From JBEISR01 sp044371425 (GTDB lineage Bacteria > Planctomycetota > Planctomycetia > Pirellulales > Pirellulaceae): a stretch of DNA of 64,000 nucleotides. Shown here piece after piece: positions 27,618-37,211 of this stretch. The notes beneath the pieces were generated by a model. The model was given only the letters and a program-made list of their open reading frames with translations. It did no database searches and was not told the DNA's origin. The DNA is taken from NCBI GenBank assembly GCA_044371425.1, contig JBILTR010000006.1:1-64000 (forward strand), in the 5' to 3' direction. Position 1 is the stretch's first letter. Every line of letters begins with the position of its first letter. Position numbers and translations under genes: made by a program.

Positions 27618-29587
27618 GGCTTGCGATCCCCCTGGGGATCGATCGTCCAATGCTCCGAACTGTTGACGCACTGGCGGGAATCGAACAGGTTCCAGTAAAC
27701 CACCGTCGCACCCTCGGGCACCTCCGCCTCGACTCGGTTCCGCTCCCGATCCACTCTTCCTTCCACCACCTCCCACTTTCTCTCCTGCCAGGGACCTGAA
27801 TCGCAGGTAGCGGCCAGCTCCACCCTTTCGATCGCGACGTCGCTTTGGAATCTACCCCATGCCGTCCTCCCCTCCACCCCTTGATCGATCCACTTTCCCA
27901 GTGGAGCACCACCGCGAAGCCACTGATCGGCGAAAACGCGGATCTCCTCCGGGCCCTCCCCTGCCTCGCCATGGCCATGCGGCATCCGGACCCGCAGCGC
28001 CAGGGTGCGCGGGCCTCCAGGCAATCGATAACTCTTCTGCCAGGAATCCATCGGATAGGCGAAGTCATTGGTTCCGTTGACCCACAGCATCGGCATCTTC
28101 GCCCGCGACAGATAGACCGAAGGATCCCACTGCTCCAGCCACCTGGCAGACTTCTCTGGCCCCATCTGCTGAAACCGGTCCCGCCAGGCTGAATTGTCCC
28201 CCAGGTAACCACATCCGTAGACAGGAACCGCCAGTTGATAGCGGGGATCCACCCCTGCCACGATCGAAGTCAGATAGCCACCCCAGCTGATGCCGGTCAC
28301 TCCAATCCGATCTGGATCGATCTTCGGATCACCGCGCAACAGACTATGCCCTAGAATCGCCGCGCCGACCGCATGGTAGGTCCACTGCTCTTCGATCGGT
28401 TGATCGATCTGATCGAACGATGCATCCCAACCTGGCGGGCCGGCCCAGGCATGTCGCTTCCAGTTGCCATAGGTCCCCACTGGTACGCATCCGCAAAGAT
28501 CGATCGCGATCGCCGCATAGCCCCGTTCATTCCATCGCTTCACCCAGAGATCAAAGGCAGTGCCCCCACCTCCGTGCAGCAGCACCATGGCAGGCCAGCG
28601 CCTACCAGGTTCCTCATGCACCTCGGCAGGATAGCCCAAGTAAGCAAAGACCCGAGTCGGCTTCCCTTGATACGGCAAGCCTTCGTAGAAGAAAGCTTCC
28701 ACTCCTTCGGCAATCCCTTCCTCAGCAGGAAACCGCTGAGGCACTCGCGACAACGCCTCCAACTTCCATGGCTCCAAGCCCCCCGTGGCTGGCGCATCCA
28801 GCCCATCGATGCCATCACACACCTCGCGAAAGAAAGCGCAGATGCGATCGGTTGCCTCGGCGGGATACTGGTGGGTGCCCCCATGGATCCACTCGATCCA
28901 GGGAACTCCCTGCAGCGTCTGGTAACGGATCGACTGCTGGTCCCAAGCAGCTCCAGTCGGCTTCACAGCCAACTGCCTGCGGACCGCTGCCATCGACTGT
29001 TCCTGAGCTGCAAAGCGAACCAACTGGTCGTTTCTTCCTGCGATATGGATTGCCGGCTTAGCCACCAGCCTGTCGACCTGCCGACAAACCGCAGCGCTGG
29101 GAGCGAACCCCGCAAATCGATCAGCCCGCTGGCGCCAAAGAAGGTAGGTGAATCCACCTCCATTGGAATGCCCCGTTGCAAACACTTTCCGATCATCGAT
29201 CGGATAGCGTTCTTTCAGCCTCTCTAGCAGAAGATCGACAAACTTCAGATCCCGATCTTCCTGCTGGCCAGCGGCATGCTGCCATCCATTGCGTTTGCCT
29301 TCGGGATCGGTCAATCGACCGGGAGTCGGAATCCCCTGCAGATAGACTGTGCAAGCTTCGGGCCATGCTTCATGGACGCGCAGACTTCTGGCCGCTCGCT
29401 GTGCGGTGCCGCCATGGCCGTGAAACACCAGCACCAACGGTGCTGCCCTTCCCGCCTGATCTGGCTGGTACACGATCGCCTCCCGCGATCGGCCCTCCAC
29501 TTCCACCGTCAGCGTTTCAGGTGCCGCCCCATCGACTTTCGCGAGCGTGAAACAAAGCAGCCAAACCAACCAGATCCCGATCTTCAT
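27614..29587 (-). CDS. Secreted two-headed alpha/beta-hydrolase (LpqC-like plus acetyl-xylan-esterase-like)
   Basis: A 657-residue protein with a clear signal peptide (WLVWLLCFTLAKVDGA). The first hydrolase (~25-260) resembles polyhydroxybutyrate-depolymerase/LpqC esterases: VFHGHGGTAQ and nucleophile elbow GHSNGG. The second (~270-600) resembles dienelactone-hydrolase/acetyl-xylan-esterase enzymes: LLHGGGGTAFD, nucleophile elbow GISWGG, acid in NGTNDFAYP and His in MPHGHGE. Both catalytic Ser residues are present, so both heads may work. Such enzymes remove acyl groups from plant or algal polysaccharides or phenolics. It is the first gene of the six-gene operon; its relation to the envelope genes behind it is unclear. 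Confidence 0.9.
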   Translation of the reverse strand: MKIGIWLVWLLCFTLAKVDGAAPETLTVEVEGRSREAIVYQPDQAGRAAPLVLVFHGHGGTAQRAARSLRVHEAWPEACTVYLQGIPTPGRLTDPEGKRNGWQHAAGQQEDRDLKFVDLLLERLKERYPIDDRKVFATGHSNGGGFTYLLWRQRADRFAGFAPSAAVCRQVDRLVAKPAIHIAGRNDQLVRFAAQEQSMAAVRRQLAVKPTGAAWDQQSIRYQTLQGVPWIEWIHGGTHQYPAEATDRICAFFREVCDGIDGLDAPATGGLEPWKLEALSRVPQRFPAEEGIAEGVEAFFYEGLPYQGKPTRVFAYLGYPAEVHEEPGRRWPAMVLLHGGGGTAFDLWVKRWNERGYAAIAIDLCGCVPVGTYGNWKRHAWAGPPGWDASFDQIDQPIEEQWTYHAVGAAILGHSLLRGDPKIDPDRIGVTGISWGGYLTSIVAGVDPRYQLAVPVYGCGYLGDNSAWRDRFQQMGPEKSARWLEQWDPSVYLSRAKMPMLWVNGTNDFAYPMDSWQKSYRLPGGPRTLALRVRMPHGHGEAGEGPEEIRVFADQWLRGGAPLGKWIDQGVEGRTAWGRFQSDVAIERVELAATCDSGPWQERKWEVVEGRVDRERNRVEAEVPEGATVVYWNLFDSRQCVNSSEHWTIDPQGDRKP

Positions 29588-29793
29588 CCGCCACCTCCCA
29601 AGGTTTCCCCCACCGGCCTCCGACGCTATCCTAACAGATACCCGCTAGGCCACCTGATCCATGCGGATCGCCGAAGTCGCCAGATCCCCCTCAGGCCCTG
29701 GTCCCACGCATTGTGGACTTGCAACTGGTGCGCGGTTTCCGACCAACAAGATCGGCTTCCAACGGTTCCCCCTTCCCCTACGAAGTTCCTGCA

Positions 29794-31239
29794 ATGACGC
29801 AATCCTTCCATCGATTCCCGCTGTTTCCCTGCGACGTGCCCACCTGGTTCTGTATGCTTGCGATGCTGTGGACGTCTGCCCATGGGTCGCTGTCGGCGCA
29901 CGAAGGTGACCATGAGCATCCGGCCAAGCCGGTGGCCCCTGCCGAGGCGCATCGCCCCACACCGATCCCTGATCGTGTCATTCTCTCGATCGGCGATGAC
30001 CCCACCACCTCCTGTGGCATCACGTGGCGCACCAGCAATGATGTCGCGCACGGTTTCGTGGAATGGGCCGAAGCGACGCATGGACCAGAGTTTCGATTGA
30101 AGCCGAATCGGATCGAGGCGACCACCAGCGCGCTGATTACAGATCTGAACCCCGCTCACTTTCACTCGGTCAAACTCATCGACCTGAAACCAGCATCCCC
30201 CTATGTCTATCGCGTCGGCGATGGGGCCAACTGGAGCGAGTGGCATCCGTTTGAAACCGCTTCGGAGCAGCCCGAAGCTTTTCAGTTCCTCTATTTCGGT
30301 GATGCCCAGAACGATGTCCTCTCGCTCTGGTCTCGCGTGATTCGCGACGCCGCCCGCCAAGCCCCCAAGGCTCGGTTCATGATCCATGCTGGCGACCTGA
30401 TCAACCGGCCCGAATCGGACTCCGACTGGGGCGAGTGGTTCCGCGCAGGCTCCTTCCTCCATGCGACAATCCCCTCCGTGCCAGTCCCGGGAAATCACGA
30501 ACAGGCGAAAAACGAAGATGGCAGTCGCCGGCTCTCCCACCACTGGCGCGCCCAGTTCACGCTCCCCGAAAATGGACCGCCCGGGCTCGAAGAAACCGCC
30601 TACACCTTCACCTACGGAAACTTGCGCGTCATTGGGCTCAACAGCAATGAGAAGATCGACGAGCAAACCAAATGGCTGGAATCGATCCTCCAGCAGCACC
30701 CCGCTCCCTGGATCGTCTGCACCTTCCACCATCCCATTTTTTCCACCGCCAAGGAGCGGGACAACAAGGCGCTTCGCGATGCCTGGAAACCGCTCTTCGA
30801 TCGCTATGGAGTCGATCTGGTACTTCAGGGTCACGATCATACCTACGGCCGGACTGGTCTGATCGACGAAACCGTCCCGGAAACTCTCTCCAATGTGCCG
30901 ACCGGCGTTCGCCACGCCGATCCGAAGAGCGGCACTGTCTATGTGGTCTCCGTCAGTGGCCCCAAGATGTACAACCTAGCGCCCGATTCGATCATGGAGC
31001 GAAGCGCTGAGGACACGCAGCTGTATCAGATCATCGAGATCGCAGGGGACCAGCTGCGCTTCGAGTCGCGAACTGCGATGGGTTCACTCTACGATGGCTT
31101 CACGCTGACCAAGCTGCCCGACGGGCGGAAACGACTCCAGCCTCGCACCGATGTCATTCCGGAACGCAAGCGCGAGAAGCCCCAGACACAGCTTCCCGAA
31201 AGCAAGGTCAAGGAAGAACCTGTGCTCCCCGGCAAATGA
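29794..31239 (+). CDS. Purple-acid-phosphatase-like metallophosphoesterase
   Basis: A 481-residue secreted protein. A signal peptide (FCMLAMLWTSAHGSLSA) leads into a fibronectin-III-like N-terminal domain containing CGITWRTSND, as in purple acid phosphatases. The metallophosphoesterase core follows with all usual motif blocks: YFGDAQND, HAGDLINR, PVPGNHEQ, CTFHHPIF and LQGHDHTYGR. These supply the dinuclear metal ligands. It should hydrolyse phosphate esters in the periplasm or outside. ATG 29794 is chosen because the signal peptide follows it directly. Transcribed divergently from the esterase operon and ends 21 bases from the convergent DUF1501 gene. Confidence 0.92.
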   Translation: MTQSFHRFPLFPCDVPTWFCMLAMLWTSAHGSLSAHEGDHEHPAKPVAPAEAHRPTPIPDRVILSIGDDPTTSCGITWRTSNDVAHGFVEWAEATHGPEFRLKPNRIEATTSALITDLNPAHFHSVKLIDLKPASPYVYRVGDGANWSEWHPFETASEQPEAFQFLYFGDAQNDVLSLWSRVIRDAARQAPKARFMIHAGDLINRPESDSDWGEWFRAGSFLHATIPSVPVPGNHEQAKNEDGSRRLSHHWRAQFTLPENGPPGLEETAYTFTYGNLRVIGLNSNEKIDEQTKWLESILQQHPAPWIVCTFHHPIFSTAKERDNKALRDAWKPLFDRYGVDLVLQGHDHTYGRTGLIDETVPETLSNVPTGVRHADPKSGTVYVVSVSGPKMYNLAPDSIMERSAEDTQLYQIIEIAGDQLRFESRTAMGSLYDGFTLTKLPDGRKRLQPRTDVIPERKREKPQTQLPESKVKEEPVLPGK

Positions 31240-31260
31240 TCTTCCGGTCGGTCCAATCGA

Positions 31261-32748
31261 TCAGGCTCGATGCGAAAGCGCCTTGGTGACCAGTTCCCCG
31301 TGGATATCGGTCAAACGGAAATCGCGCCCCTGATAGCGATAGGTCAGCCGCTTGTGATCGATCCCCATCAGGTGGAGGATCGTGGCATTCAGATCGTGCA
31401 CGTGCACCGGATCTTCGAGGATGTTGTAGCAGTAGTCATCCGTCTGGCCGATCGTGGTACCCTGAGCCACCCCGGCGCCGGCCAGCAGCATGGTAAAGCA
31501 TCGCGGGTGATGATCGCGGCCGTAATTATCGGCCGTGATGCCCCCCTGCGAATAGATCGTTCTTCCAAACTCGCCTCCCCAGACGACCAGCGTATCCTCC
31601 AGCAGCCCCCGCCGCTCTAGATCGATCAGCAGCGCTGCGGTCGGCTGGTCGACATCCTTGCATTGCCCCGCAATCGCTTTGGGAAGATTGAAGTGCTGAT
31701 CCCATCCCATGTGAAACAGCTGCACGAACCGCACATCCCGCTCGGCCAGCCGGCGGGCCAGCAGGCAATTGGCAGCGTAGGACCCCGGCCTTTTGACGTC
31801 GGGACCATAAAGATCTAGCACCTCCTGCGGTTCGTCGCTTAAATCGATCAGCCCCGGTACGCTCTGCTGCATACGAAAAGCCATTTCGTACTGAGCGATG
31901 CGCGTCTGTATCTCAGGATCCCCCAGCTGCTGGTGCCGGATCTCGTTGAGCGACTTGAGGCGACTGAGCGTCTGGCGCCGCGCCTCCAGGTCCACCCCTG
32001 GAGGATCGGAAAGATACAGCACCGGGTCCCCCTGATTGCGAAACTTCACCCCCTGGTGCTGCGACGGAAGAAAGCCCGATCCCCAGAGTCGATCGTAGAG
32101 CGGTTGATCGTCGGGACGGCCGCTGCCAAAGGAAGTCAGCACGACATACGCAGGTAGATCCTGGTTGACGCTCCCAAGACCATAGCTGGCCCAGGAGCCA
32201 ATGCTGGGGCGACCCGCCAGCTGCGAACCGGTCTGCGAAAATGTAATCGCCGGATCGTGATTGATCGCTTCGGTATGCATCGAACGAATCATGCAGAATC
32301 GATCTGCCTGTCCAGCCATGTGGGGCAACAGATCGCTGAACCACATGCCGCTCTTGCCATGCTGCGCGAAGCGGAAGATCGAGGGAGCCACCGGAAAGGT
32401 GCTCTGGCCAGAAGTCATCGTTGTCAGTCGCTGCCCCTGGCGAATGGAATCCGGGAGATTCTCCCCGCGACGCGCTTCGAGGGTCGGCTTGGGATCGAAC
32501 AGATCCATCTGCGAGGGAGCCCCCGATTGGAACAGGTAGATGATCCGCTTGGCGCGCTGCACCGGATGGCCGGAAGCCCCCGCCAATGCCGAACCAGGCT
32601 CGGCAAATCCCCCATCGGCGGGCACCGATCGACCCTCATCGGAAAGCAGTTTACCGGCCGCCATGGTGGCCATAGCCGAAGCCGAAAAGCCTAGGCACAG
32701 TCGCCGCGACATGGCGCTAGCTACACTCCCGTCCCATCGCTGTCCCAC
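31261..32748 (-). CDS. DUF1501 family protein
   Basis: A 495-residue protein of the sulfatase-like DUF1501 family, abundant in Planctomycetes and nearly always paired with a PSD1 cytochrome as here. Features include an N-terminal export signal with twin Arg (SRRLCLGFSASAM), the early RIIYLFQSGAPSQMDLFDPKP block, and later HMGWDQHFNLPK and VVWGGEFGRT. The exact reaction is not established; these pairs are thought to handle complex organic matter. The GTG at 32748 is supported by GGGAGGA eight bases upstream, in preference to ATG 32712. The gene lies 36 bases behind the cytochrome gene, so they form an operon. Confidence 0.95.
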   Translation of the reverse strand: MGQRWDGSVASAMSRRLCLGFSASAMATMAAGKLLSDEGRSVPADGGFAEPGSALAGASGHPVQRAKRIIYLFQSGAPSQMDLFDPKPTLEARRGENLPDSIRQGQRLTTMTSGQSTFPVAPSIFRFAQHGKSGMWFSDLLPHMAGQADRFCMIRSMHTEAINHDPAITFSQTGSQLAGRPSIGSWASYGLGSVNQDLPAYVVLTSFGSGRPDDQPLYDRLWGSGFLPSQHQGVKFRNQGDPVLYLSDPPGVDLEARRQTLSRLKSLNEIRHQQLGDPEIQTRIAQYEMAFRMQQSVPGLIDLSDEPQEVLDLYGPDVKRPGSYAANCLLARRLAERDVRFVQLFHMGWDQHFNLPKAIAGQCKDVDQPTAALLIDLERRGLLEDTLVVWGGEFGRTIYSQGGITADNYGRDHHPRCFTMLLAGAGVAQGTTIGQTDDYCYNILEDPVHVHDLNATILHLMGIDHKRLTYRYQGRDFRLTDIHGELVTKALSHRA

Positions 32749-32784
32749 TTCGATATCCTCCCTTTGCGTCCGTCCCGAAAGAGA

Positions 32785-35700
32785 CTAGCGAGTCACCACT
32801 TCGTCCAGATTCAGCAGCACCCGTCCCAGCAAGGCGTACGCCGCCAACTCGCGCGCATCGATCGCCGCATCGACGGGCGACTTGCCCACCTTCAGCAATC
32901 CATCGGAGGGGAGCGATCCTGCCACCAGTCGCTGGCGATCTGCCGACAGCGCCTCGAGCAGAATCGATGCCTCCTGTTCGCTGGGCCATCGACCGACAGC
33001 CAACCGGAAACCATATCGGACGCGATCCCGATCTTGCTGGCCCCCCTCCCGAATCATCCGCTCTCCCAGCTTCCTGGCTGCCTCGACGAAGGTTGCTTCA
33101 TTGAGCAGCGCTAGGGCCTGCAGCGGCGTGTTGGTATTCGACCTCCGGACTGTGCAGGTCTCGCGATTGGGGGCATCGAAAAGGAGCATCGTGGGAGGCG
33201 CTGCGGTGCGCTTCCAGATCGTATAGAGCGTCCGCCGCACCCGTGCAGCACCTTCATCTTCCTGGTAGTTGCGGAGGTCGCCATAAACACTCGTCTCATC
33301 CCACACTCCAGCCGGCATGAACGGGCGGACGCTGGGACCACCGATCGTCCGGTCCAGCAGCCCACTGATCGCCAGCGCCTGGTCTCGCACCAGCTCGGCG
33401 GGAAGGCGAAAACGTGGCCCCCTGGCAAGCCATCGATTCTCGGGATCGCGCTGCCAAGACTCGGGACCCGCAGCAGCTGTCTGTCGGTACGCACGGCTCA
33501 TCACGATCGCCTTGTGGATCGCTTTCATATCCCAGGGATGCGCGGCCGCTCCGTCGATCGCAGGAAGCTGACTGCCACTTTGGAACTGGCTGGCCAACCA
33601 ATCCAGCAGCTTAGGATGGCTGGGGAAGTCGGCCTGTGAACCAAGATTCTCGGTCGACTTGACCAGACCCTGCCCAAAAAAATGCTCCCAGGCTCGGTTC
33701 ACCCAGACCCTTGCGGTCAACGGATTGGATCGATCGACGATCCAACTAGCCAACCCCAGCCGATTCATCGGAGCCCCCTGCGGCATGGGTGGCAGTGCCG
33801 CCGGTAACCCCGCCTCCACCTGCTCGCCCGGCTGATCGTATTGCCCTCGCACCAGCAGATGGCTGGGGCGCTTCGGCCCCTCGCGCATCACCATCACCGT
33901 CGGAAATGCCGCTCGCAAAGATTCGATCTGCTTGTCGACTCTCCCTCGTTCCCCCTGCGCCTTGGCGATGGGCGTATCGGGCTGCATGCGATAGAGCCCC
34001 TCCAGCGCCTTCCACTGTTCTTCGCTTCGCAACTGCGGCTCCACCGCGACCGCCTCTCGCATGGCAGCTGTCCAGATCGATCCTTCAAAAGGAAGCTGGC
34101 CTGCCGCACTTCCAGTCCAGTGGATACGGAATCGACCGATGTTGTGCTGGCTGAGGATGTCCTGATGCAGCTGCACCACCAACCTCGCCCCCGCAGGCAG
34201 TTCGATCGGCTGATCCAACAAAAACATCGCGCGACTGGCTTCCTTGCGAGTCGGTCCATCGACCGCCCAGCCGCGGCCTGGCGTCCGCGCGACGATGTTT
34301 TGAATCTCCCAATCCTTCTGCGAATAGGTCGCCTCCGCCCGCGTGAAAACCAACTCCTTCGGCTCGGACCACCCCGGCGCCTCCAGCTTCGCTTCCACTC
34401 GCCCCAAGACAAAATTCCCATTCGCGTAGCGCCCAACACTCTGCTCTGGCAGCGACGGGTCGGGCAGACACTCCAGCAACAAACCGCGAAACGCGTTGCC
34501 ACCCAGTGGCCCACTCAACGCATAGAGATCATGGGTCGGATTCTCCCCGCTGGCCAGATAGCTGCCATCCTCTTGAAGGGTCAGGGTGGAACCCTTCCGG
34601 GAGACCGCTTCCTCTAGCCCCCATGGCAACCAGACTGAATCGTTCTCGGATGCCAGCTGCTGCAGCTGTGGTTCCCAGGCCAGCAGTCGTTCCCGCAGGC
34701 TTCGCTCCTCGGTCGCCACCAGATCGTTCGATTGCCGCCGCAATTGCTCCAACCTGTCGATTTCCTCCTTCTGTGCCGCCGTCGGCACCGCCATCACCGG
34801 CTCGGTGTTGCGCGACTCCCCCTGCAGCGTCCCCGCTTCCGGCACGTTATTGAAGAAGGCGAAGAATTGATAAAACTCTTTCTGCGAAATCGGATCGTAC
34901 TTGTGGTCGTGGCAGCGGCAGCAGTTGAACGTCAGTCCCAGCCACGCCAGCCCCGTCGTCTCCACGCGATCGATCACCGTCTCGGCACGCCACTCCTCGG
35001 CGATGATCCCTCCTTCCCCATTGAGCCGAGAATTGCGGTGGAAACCAGTCGCCACCATCTGCTCCGTCGTCGCGTCAGGCAGCAGATCCCCGGCCAATTG
35101 TTCGATCGTGAACTGGTCGAAAGGCTGGTTCCGATTGAGCGATTGGATCAACCAGTCGCGCCAAGGCCATTGATAACGACTGCTGTCGATCTGATAGCCA
35201 TTGCTGTCGGCGTAACGCGCCAAATCCAACCATCGGATCGCCATCCGTTCGCCATAATGCGGAGAGGCCAGCAGCGCATCGACCACCTTCTCATAAGCAT
35301 CCGGGGTTCGATCCGACAAGAACCGATCGATCTGCTCGGGAGTGGGTGGCAAACCCGTCAGGTCCAGACTCAGCCGCCGCAACAACGTCTCGCGATCCGC
35401 TTCGGGCGACATCCGCAGCCCCTGTTCGGACATCGCTTCAACAAGGAACCTGTCGATCGCCGTCAGCGCGTCGGCAGTTGTTCCAGAAACGGCATCGGGC
35501 GCGATCTCAGGGATCGGTGGCTGAGCGATCGGCTGGAATCCCCAGTGCCCCGCGTAGGTGGCCCCCTCGGAAATCCAGCGTTCGAGAATTTCCTTTTGGG
35601 CTTCGGTCAACTCCTTTCCCGATTCGGGAGGCGGCATGATCAGGGAAGGATCGGTGCTCCGAATCCGCTCCACCAAACCGCTTGCCTTCAGGTCGCGTGG

Positions 35701-35946
35701 GACCACCGCCCGCTGGCCACTTTCCAGCTGAGCCGTCGCGCTTCCCTCCAGATCCAATCTCAGCCCCGCCTGACGCTGCTCCTGGTCGGGACCATGGCAC
35801 TGAAAGCAATGGTCCGACAGGATCGGCCGGACCTCCCGCAAAAACCGCTCCGATGCCTCCGGCTGCCCAGCCATCACCATGCTGGCCACCGCAGAAGTGA
35901 GGAAGCCGCAGCACCCAAGCAACCAACCGGTGTCGAACCAACGCAT
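32785..35946 (-). CDS. PSD1 cytochrome c family protein (DUF1549/DUF1553)
   Basis: A 1053-residue protein. After a signal peptide comes the Planctomycete-type cytochrome c domain with heme motif CFQCH (~45-110), then DUF1549 (~155-365, containing RWLDLARYADSNGYQID and FNCCRCHDHKYDPIS), a concanavalin-like middle part, and DUF1553 (~740-1000, with RVWVNRAWEHFFGQGLV and NTPLQALALLNEATFVEAARKLGERM-type elements). Such proteins are specific to Planctomycetes and relatives and sit in the periplasm, probably passing electrons or acting with the DUF1501 partner. Second gene of an operon headed by a thioredoxin-like protein. Confidence 0.96.
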   Translation of the reverse strand: MRWFDTGWLLGCCGFLTSAVASMVMAGQPEASERFLREVRPILSDHCFQCHGPDQEQRQAGLRLDLEGSATAQLESGQRAVVPRDLKASGLVERIRSTDPSLIMPPPESGKELTEAQKEILERWISEGATYAGHWGFQPIAQPPIPEIAPDAVSGTTADALTAIDRFLVEAMSEQGLRMSPEADRETLLRRLSLDLTGLPPTPEQIDRFLSDRTPDAYEKVVDALLASPHYGERMAIRWLDLARYADSNGYQIDSSRYQWPWRDWLIQSLNRNQPFDQFTIEQLAGDLLPDATTEQMVATGFHRNSRLNGEGGIIAEEWRAETVIDRVETTGLAWLGLTFNCCRCHDHKYDPISQKEFYQFFAFFNNVPEAGTLQGESRNTEPVMAVPTAAQKEEIDRLEQLRRQSNDLVATEERSLRERLLAWEPQLQQLASENDSVWLPWGLEEAVSRKGSTLTLQEDGSYLASGENPTHDLYALSGPLGGNAFRGLLLECLPDPSLPEQSVGRYANGNFVLGRVEAKLEAPGWSEPKELVFTRAEATYSQKDWEIQNIVARTPGRGWAVDGPTRKEASRAMFLLDQPIELPAGARLVVQLHQDILSQHNIGRFRIHWTGSAAGQLPFEGSIWTAAMREAVAVEPQLRSEEQWKALEGLYRMQPDTPIAKAQGERGRVDKQIESLRAAFPTVMVMREGPKRPSHLLVRGQYDQPGEQVEAGLPAALPPMPQGAPMNRLGLASWIVDRSNPLTARVWVNRAWEHFFGQGLVKSTENLGSQADFPSHPKLLDWLASQFQSGSQLPAIDGAAAHPWDMKAIHKAIVMSRAYRQTAAAGPESWQRDPENRWLARGPRFRLPAELVRDQALAISGLLDRTIGGPSVRPFMPAGVWDETSVYGDLRNYQEDEGAARVRRTLYTIWKRTAAPPTMLLFDAPNRETCTVRRSNTNTPLQALALLNEATFVEAARKLGERMIREGGQQDRDRVRYGFRLAVGRWPSEQEASILLEALSADRQRLVAGSLPSDGLLKVGKSPVDAAIDARELAAYALLGRVLLNLDEVVTR

Positions 35947-36005
35947 GGACAGATCCTGTCGCTTCCAATGTGCTTCGTCAGCCAGCTCTTCTTAATCTTG
36001 AAAGA

Positions 36006-37211
36006 CTACTGGCCACCCTTCTTCTCTTTCAGCTTCTCTGCGATGAAGTCGGAAAGCTTTTCGCCACGCAACTCCTTGGAAGTCCCGAGGATCTGGCCCG
36101 AGTCGCCGTCGACAAGAAGGACGAAGGGAATCCCACTGACATCGTACTGCGCACCCAGCTTGGTATCCCAACCCTTCCCTTCGTAGACCTGCGTCCAAGG
36201 AAGCTCGCGATCCTTCAGGAACTCGCGGACCTTCTCTTCCTGGCCCTCCTGATCAAAACTGATCCCCAGGATCTCAAAACCCTCTTTGTGCCAATCGTCA
36301 TACGCCTTCTTGACGTTCGGCAGCTCCGCGATGCATGGACCACACCAAGTAGCCCAGAAGTCCAGCATCACCAACTTGCCCGCATACTGCTTGGGAAACT
36401 CGATCGCCTGCCCATCCAGATCGGTCGCGCTGAAAGGGAGCGCCGACTTGCCCAACCTCAGGTCGGGAGGCAGCGGCAATTGCGGCAGTTCCTCATCGGC
36501 CTTCTTCAGCGACAGCTTCCCTTCCTTGAGCTCCAGGACCATCGTGGATCCAGTGAAGTTGAAGGGCTTACCAATCGACACCATCTCGTAATTGCGGCTG
36601 ACGTCGCCGTTGCCGTCGCGGTCGATCGGTAGCGTCGAGTCCGATTCCAGCGCTCCTGCGGAGAAGGTCTGAAGCTTCTGTCCATCGATCTCGAAGGCAT
36701 ATTCGTAGCCGAAGTCGGCATACCACAGGAGCGTATTGGCCAAGGGAGCCCGACGTGGGTCCTTCGGATCAAATCGGTAGCAGTTGATCTTCCCTAGATC
36801 TCCGCCTCCCAAATCGATCGTGGAACCACCGGTGTACATCGTCAGGTCCCCCTGCTCCCGGGGCTCCCATGTCGCCTGGGGGTCGTTCGTCAGATCGCCG
36901 TCGCCGTTGGTGTCGATCCACAGACGACTTGGACCTTCCTCCGGCTGATCGATCACAAATGCCCAGGACTTATCCCCCAGGGTCAATTTGCCATAACCTG
37001 GCTTGACCAGACCTTCAGGCGCCACCTGGACGATCGATGCTTCCTGATCCATCTCCGCGCGAATCGGGCGATACCCGCCAACTCGGGCTGTCACCCCCTC
37101 GCCAAGGAACTTCTGTTCCACCTCTCCAGCCTGCAGCGCATGGAAGCTACCGCCCACCAAAGCGATCGCCAACGGGACTCGACACAGGAGTTTTGCATGG
37201 ACTGTCTTCAT
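36006..37211 (-). CDS. Secreted TlpA-like thioredoxin with N-terminal extension
   Basis: A 401-residue protein: signal peptide (CRVPLAIALVGGSFHALQAG), an extension of ~240 residues, and a C-terminal TlpA/ResA-type thioredoxin domain with active site WCGPC preceded by MLDFWATW. The extension contains two EF-hand-like loops (DTNGDGDLTND and DRDGNGDVS) that may bind calcium. The domain should reduce disulfides in the periplasm. It is followed 59 bases later by the PSD1 cytochrome gene, and TlpA-type proteins often serve cytochrome c maturation, so it may keep the heme-binding cysteines reduced; that is inference. ATG 37211 directly precedes the signal peptide and has AAAGG upstream. Confidence 0.93.
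   Translation of the reverse strand: MKTVHAKLLCRVPLAIALVGGSFHALQAGEVEQKFLGEGVTARVGGYRPIRAEMDQEASIVQVAPEGLVKPGYGKLTLGDKSWAFVIDQPEEGPSRLWIDTNGDGDLTNDPQATWEPREQGDLTMYTGGSTIDLGGGDLGKINCYRFDPKDPRRAPLANTLLWYADFGYEYAFEIDGQKLQTFSAGALESDSTLPIDRDGNGDVSRNYEMVSIGKPFNFTGSTMVLELKEGKLSLKKADEELPQLPLPPDLRLGKSALPFSATDLDGQAIEFPKQYAGKLVMLDFWATWCGPCIAELPNVKKAYDDWHKEGFEILGISFDQEGQEEKVREFLKDRELPWTQVYEGKGWDTKLGAQYDVSGIPFVLLVDGDSGQILGTSKELRGEKLSDFIAEKLKEKKGGQ

Noticed and set aside
29626..30915. 429-codon minus-strand frame
   Set aside because: Antisense to the metallophosphoesterase gene, whose metal-ligand motifs are intact.
34732..36186. 484-codon plus-strand frame
   Set aside because: Antisense to the PSD1 cytochrome and thioredoxin genes; no start signal or family motif.
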